A stretch of 64,000 nucleotides of DNA, from positions 3,136,001 to 3,200,000 of the forward strand of contig NZ_PDIY01000001.1 of the NCBI RefSeq assembly GCF_002563655.1, given 5' to 3'. The notes beneath the pieces are model-generated. The model ran no database searches. It saw only the letters and a list, made by a program, of their open reading frames with translations, and was not told where the DNA came from. Position 1 is the stretch's first letter, and each line of letters opens with the position of its first letter. The DNA is from Bacillus sp. es.034. GTDB lineage: Bacteria > Bacillota > Bacilli > Bacillales > Bacillaceae_B. Shown here one piece after another: positions 61,130-64,000 of the stretch. The position numbers and the translations under genes were made by a program.

Positions 61130-61327
61130 TTATATGAATGCCTTTACATGAACCCATTCAAATTTTTCATTTATATTCAATGGGACAGTGAAGAACATGA
61201 CACCCCACCCAAAGAAAATAAATAGTCCCAGCAATCGGAGGAAAGAATACAGACTCATCTGCTTTTTTGGTTGATTATATACCTCTTCTTCATAATTAAA
61301 ACCGGTTTGGTCTACTCTCAATCCCAT
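61130..61327 (-). CDS. Small membrane protein, function unknown
   Basis: 65 residues. A 24-residue soluble start (GFNYEEEVYNQPKKQM) is followed by one helix (FLRLLGLFIFFGWGVMFF) and a short outer tail. AAAGGA lies 8 nt before the ATG. First gene of the small-membrane-protein run. Unknown function. Confidence 0.58.
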   Translation of the reverse strand: MGLRVDQTGFNYEEEVYNQPKKQMSLYSFLRLLGLFIFFGWGVMFFTVPLNINEKFEWVHVKAFI

Positions 61328-61408
61328 AAAAAAATCCTTTCTGCCTGTTCTTTTCTTCTAATACGAAAAAACAGACAAAAAGGTTTCAAATTATTCTAAA
61401 TTTATCAT

Positions 61409-62767
61409 TTATTGGAAGGATATCCCCAGATAATTACCTACATAAATTCCGCTTGCCGATGCCTGGGAAAGGGAATGGGTTTCTCCAGAACAATCACCAA
61501 TCAAAAACAGATTTGAAATATCCGTTTCAAAGTTCTCATCCGTCGGTAATTTTGGTTCATGAAATTTCGCATCCAAACCGTACAGAAGCGTATCAGGGTG
61601 GATCGGTTCCCCAATAAGAGTTTCCAGAGAACCCAAAAACTGGGTAAGCGCCATCCCATACAACTCCGGGACCTCTTCTCGCACATTTCCGCATTCCGCA
61701 TCGAGGGACGGACCTATCACATTCCCCTCCAACGATTCAGTACGTCTATGGAGATTAAAGTCCTTCAATCTCTGAACGACAATCCTCCCCCGTCCTTGAT
61801 TGATTCCACCTATGATGTCCCCTGCATACTTCATTGCCTCATCATGGGATTGAAAATAACGCGGAACAAATAAGCTGAAGTTCAGGTTCGCACTCGGTGT
61901 ATCCTCTTCACGTGCATTTTGTCCGTCCGGCATCACTAATCCATGCTGGTGCTTCCGGATAATCCTCCCTTGAGGATTCATACAATAGGTTGTGGCACTG
62001 AATGAATCCCTTTCGATTTGCAGCTTTGTTTCAAACGTATCTTGTAGTATCGATTGAAGCTGGTCACCCTTCATTTCTACGCGAATCCCCATATCCAGAC
62101 GCGTCTTCCCCGGAAATAGACCAAGGGATGCTGTTTGTTCCTTGAGCCATTTGCTTCCACTCATTCCTGTGCCGATCACCAATTTTTCTGTGGTGAATTG
62201 ACCGTTTGTCGATTCTAAATGAAAGGTCTCGCCCTTTTTTGATATGAACTCGACACGGGTTTCAAAACTGAAGGTTACATGGTTTTTCAGCACCTCATAC
62301 ATCTTCTGAAAAATCTCGCTCGCCAGGCGTGTTCCTAAATGACGGACCTCCGTGGAAAGAACCTTCAAGCCCGCATCACTTCCCCTACTTGAAAGCTTCT
62401 TATTTTTCGTACTATATGAATATATGCTATCACCGCCAAATTCACAGAGTATATTGTCTACTTCCCTCATCAAATCAAGTGTGTTTTGCTGTCCGATTTT
62501 CCTGCCAAGCTCGCCGCCAAAATCATTCGTATAATTAAATTTGCCCTCGGATTTACCAAGGCCTGCAAATCCTATGTATTTACTGCACACACCTTCACAT
62601 GTACAGATTCCTCCCTCATCTAAGCCGCATGTACGTTCACTCAGTTCCTTGCCGAGATCAATCATGTGTATGGAAACATGTTCATTATGGTTCATCAAGG
62701 TATAAGCAAGAAAAATACTGCTTACTCCTGCTCCGATGATGGTGATGTCATGGTGATTCGATTGCAT
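61409..62767 (-). CDS. FAD-dependent dehydrogenase (COG2509-type)
   Basis: 452 residues. An N-terminal Rossmann loop (ITIIGAGVSSIFLAYTL) binds FAD and a C-terminal LFLIGDCSGETHSLSQASASG completes the second dinucleotide site. An unusual cysteine cluster, CGLDEGGICTCEGVC, sits near residues 47-61, and a GTGMSGSKWL motif lies in the middle. The family is annotated only as an uncharacterised FAD dehydrogenase. The cysteines suggest an iron-sulfur or redox-disulfide role. AAGGGG precedes the ATG. Confidence 0.8.
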   Translation of the reverse strand: MQSNHHDITIIGAGVSSIFLAYTLMNHNEHVSIHMIDLGKELSERTCGLDEGGICTCEGVCSKYIGFAGLGKSEGKFNYTNDFGGELGRKIGQQNTLDLMREVDNILCEFGGDSIYSYSTKNKKLSSRGSDAGLKVLSTEVRHLGTRLASEIFQKMYEVLKNHVTFSFETRVEFISKKGETFHLESTNGQFTTEKLVIGTGMSGSKWLKEQTASLGLFPGKTRLDMGIRVEMKGDQLQSILQDTFETKLQIERDSFSATTYCMNPQGRIIRKHQHGLVMPDGQNAREEDTPSANLNFSLFVPRYFQSHDEAMKYAGDIIGGINQGRGRIVVQRLKDFNLHRRTESLEGNVIGPSLDAECGNVREEVPELYGMALTQFLGSLETLIGEPIHPDTLLYGLDAKFHEPKLPTDENFETDISNLFLIGDCSGETHSLSQASASGIYVGNYLGISFQ

Positions 62768-62866
62768 CCCCTTTTCCCCTTTCTGAGTTGCGTTATTTCA
62801 TAACGAATAAAGCTTTCATTTCTGTATCAATAATATGCTATTCCCATCCTACCATATTGACGTTAT

Positions 62867-62880
62867 GAGGTCCGTCCCTC
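62867..62880. repeat. Isolated GAGGTCCGTCCCTC arm
   Basis: A 14-mer identical to the outer hairpin arm at 11537-11550, two bases past the MFS stop codon, but with no pairing arm nearby. Confidence 0.6.
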
Positions 62881-62882
62881 TA

Positions 62883-64000
62883 TTAATCTTTTAAACTATG
62901 ATGCAGGTAGGGGATGGAGGCGAGTGTGGAGATCGCTCCGGCAAGCACGATGGTGAGGTTGGTTCCCATTGCTTCTGCCAGTATCCCTGCCAGGAATGCG
63001 GCGATGGGCATGAGTATCCACGTCATGAGACGGCTGGTGGCCTGCACCCTCCCCAATAAGTGATCGGAAGACAGCGTTTGTCGGATCGTAATGATGCAGG
63101 GACTCATCATCGAAGCACAGAAGGTCCCTACTGCGTTCATGATCACGAGCCATAAATACGATTCCATCAAACCAAAAGATAGAATCGAAAGTCCTCCAAC
63201 CACAGAGGCCGTAAATAATATACTTCTGTAAGAAAACCATTTCCGAAAGAAGTTCGACGTCAGTGCACCCATAATGGCACCCACTCCGCCAGCTGATAAC
63301 AACCAACCTATCATAACCGTATTTATATCAAGAGTATCTTTCAAGTGAAACACTAATAATGTGAGGAACAATGTTGTTCCGAATACGGAAGTTACCATGG
63401 CAAGGTTTGTGTACAAAATTGGTTTGGTCTTTAAAACGAATTCAAATCCCTCCCCCATCTCTCCCCATATGGAAACTCTTGATGAATCTCTCTCATTTCT
63501 CTTCATTCTGAGACTTGCGATGGCAAGAAATGAGACGAGGAAGCTGACGCCATTCACCAACAGGGCATATCCTGGATTAAAGAATGAAATGATTAACCCA
63601 CCTAAACCTGGCGCTAAAAAAACTGCTGCATTAAACATCCCGGAATTTAGTGAATTTACAGCTTGAAGGTCTTCTCTTCTCACCAGACCTGGAACTGAAG
63701 CAAATTGAGAAGTATTATAAATTTGACTTAGTGATCCAATACCAAACACTAAGGGATATACCATCCACATCTCCAGAGTACCCATTATAAAAAGAATCCC
63801 GATCATCCCCACAAGTATGCTCCGTCCTAAATCACATAAAAGAAGCAGAAGCTTCCGGTTAAAACGATCGGACAAAACACCCGCGAAAGGCTGCAACAGA
63901 ATCGGTAACCTCTCAAGTGCCGCTACAATCCCCATGCTTACAGGTGACCCCGTTATAGATAAAACCATAAGTGGAATTGCAATTAAATAAATCTGATCTC
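62883..64000 (-). CDS. MFS transporter (5' part cut by window edge)
   Basis: 372 codons are visible and the frame is open to the window end (DQIYLIAIPLMVLSITGSPV precedes the internal ATG at 63968). The start is missing, probably by fewer than 50 residues. The pattern matches the short MFS group related to macrolide exporters: ALERLPILLQPFAGVLSDRFNRK (motif A), about 11 visible helices and a central basic loop. Substrate unknown. It ends beside the GAGGTCCGTCCCTC repeat. Confidence 0.85.
   Translation of the reverse strand, partial: DQIYLIAIPLMVLSITGSPVSMGIVAALERLPILLQPFAGVLSDRFNRKLLLLLCDLGRSILVGMIGILFIMGTLEMWMVYPLVFGIGSLSQIYNTSQFASVPGLVRREDLQAVNSLNSGMFNAAVFLAPGLGGLIISFFNPGYALLVNGVSFLVSFLAIASLRMKRNERDSSRVSIWGEMGEGFEFVLKTKPILYTNLAMVTSVFGTTLFLTLLVFHLKDTLDINTVMIGWLLSAGGVGAIMGALTSNFFRKWFSYRSILFTASVVGGLSILSFGLMESYLWLVIMNAVGTFCASMMSPCIITIRQTLSSDHLLGRVQATSRLMTWILMPIAAFLAGILAEAMGTNLTIVLAGAISTLASIPYLHHSLKD

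Noticed and set aside
61700..61716. GAGGGACGGACCTAT inside the FAD dehydrogenase gene, resembling the hairpin arm family
   Set aside because: It encodes GPSLDAEC in a normal part of the protein with no insertion; taken as chance similarity.

Overview
The window looks like chromosome from a spore-forming, low-to-mid GC Bacillaceae species (Bacillus or Rossellomorea type). The evidence is strong AGGAGG ribosome sites, frequent TTG/GTG starts, a T-box-controlled tyrosyl-tRNA synthetase, HelD, RNase J, a SipS-type signal peptidase, NatABRK, a YerO/SwrC pair, an Opu-type osmolyte importer and a SigB-like promoter. Species cannot be fixed from the sequence alone. No rRNA, tRNA, prophage, transposase or CRISPR array was seen. 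Two genes are cut by the window edges: a sigma factor at the left and an MFS transporter at the right.

Layout. 0-5 kb: sigma factor fragment, two small genes, then a divergent natAB / natRK locus with LytTR-type direct repeats between. 5.0-5.9 kb: the only long gene-free stretch, full of palindromic and inverted repeats. 5.9-19.8 kb: a mostly minus-strand run of accessory and housekeeping genes (acetyltransferase, beta-lactamase-fold hydrolase, DinB, phosphoesterase, deoxyribosyltransferase-like, DUF421, P-loop kinase, HelD, YgjP-type peptidase, YehS, HAD, signal peptidase, ferritin/cupin fusion, D-serine dehydratase). 19.9-26.4 kb: YcsI-like protein divergent to dsdA, a TetR/MFS pair with two matching operators, and a four-gene osmoprotectant ABC operon. 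26.6-34.1 kb: one very large gene made of 23 tandem ~86-residue repeats with a Cys-rich tail, broken by what looks like a 13-nt deletion. 34.2-43.9 kb: drug and toxicant export (YerO/SwrC, a second DHA2 MFS, a TetR-controlled ABC-2 exporter). 44-50 kb: twin fluoride channels, MgtE, SWIM/SNF2 helicase, a tiny holin-like (type I toxin-like) ORF. 50-64 kb: acetate transporter, double ferritin-like protein, serine hydrolase, tyrS with T-box, O-methyltransferase, RNase J, MarR-nitroreductase-monooxygenase operon, HAD phosphatase, tiny membrane proteins, an FAD dehydrogenase and an MFS fragment.

How they work together. Four self-contained regulator-plus-defence modules stand out (22 kb TetR/MFS, 35 kb YerO/SwrC, 43 kb TetR/ABC, 58 kb MarR/nitroreductase); each has a palindrome at its own promoter that suggests autoregulation. 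Ion and osmotic homeostasis is covered by NatAB, the Opu importer, CrcB pair and MgtE. The most unusual items are the frameshifted giant repeat protein, the 26-residue toxin-like ORF, an orphan promoter that may make a ~125-nt RNA, and an intrinsic terminator between a SigB-like promoter and the Opu operon.
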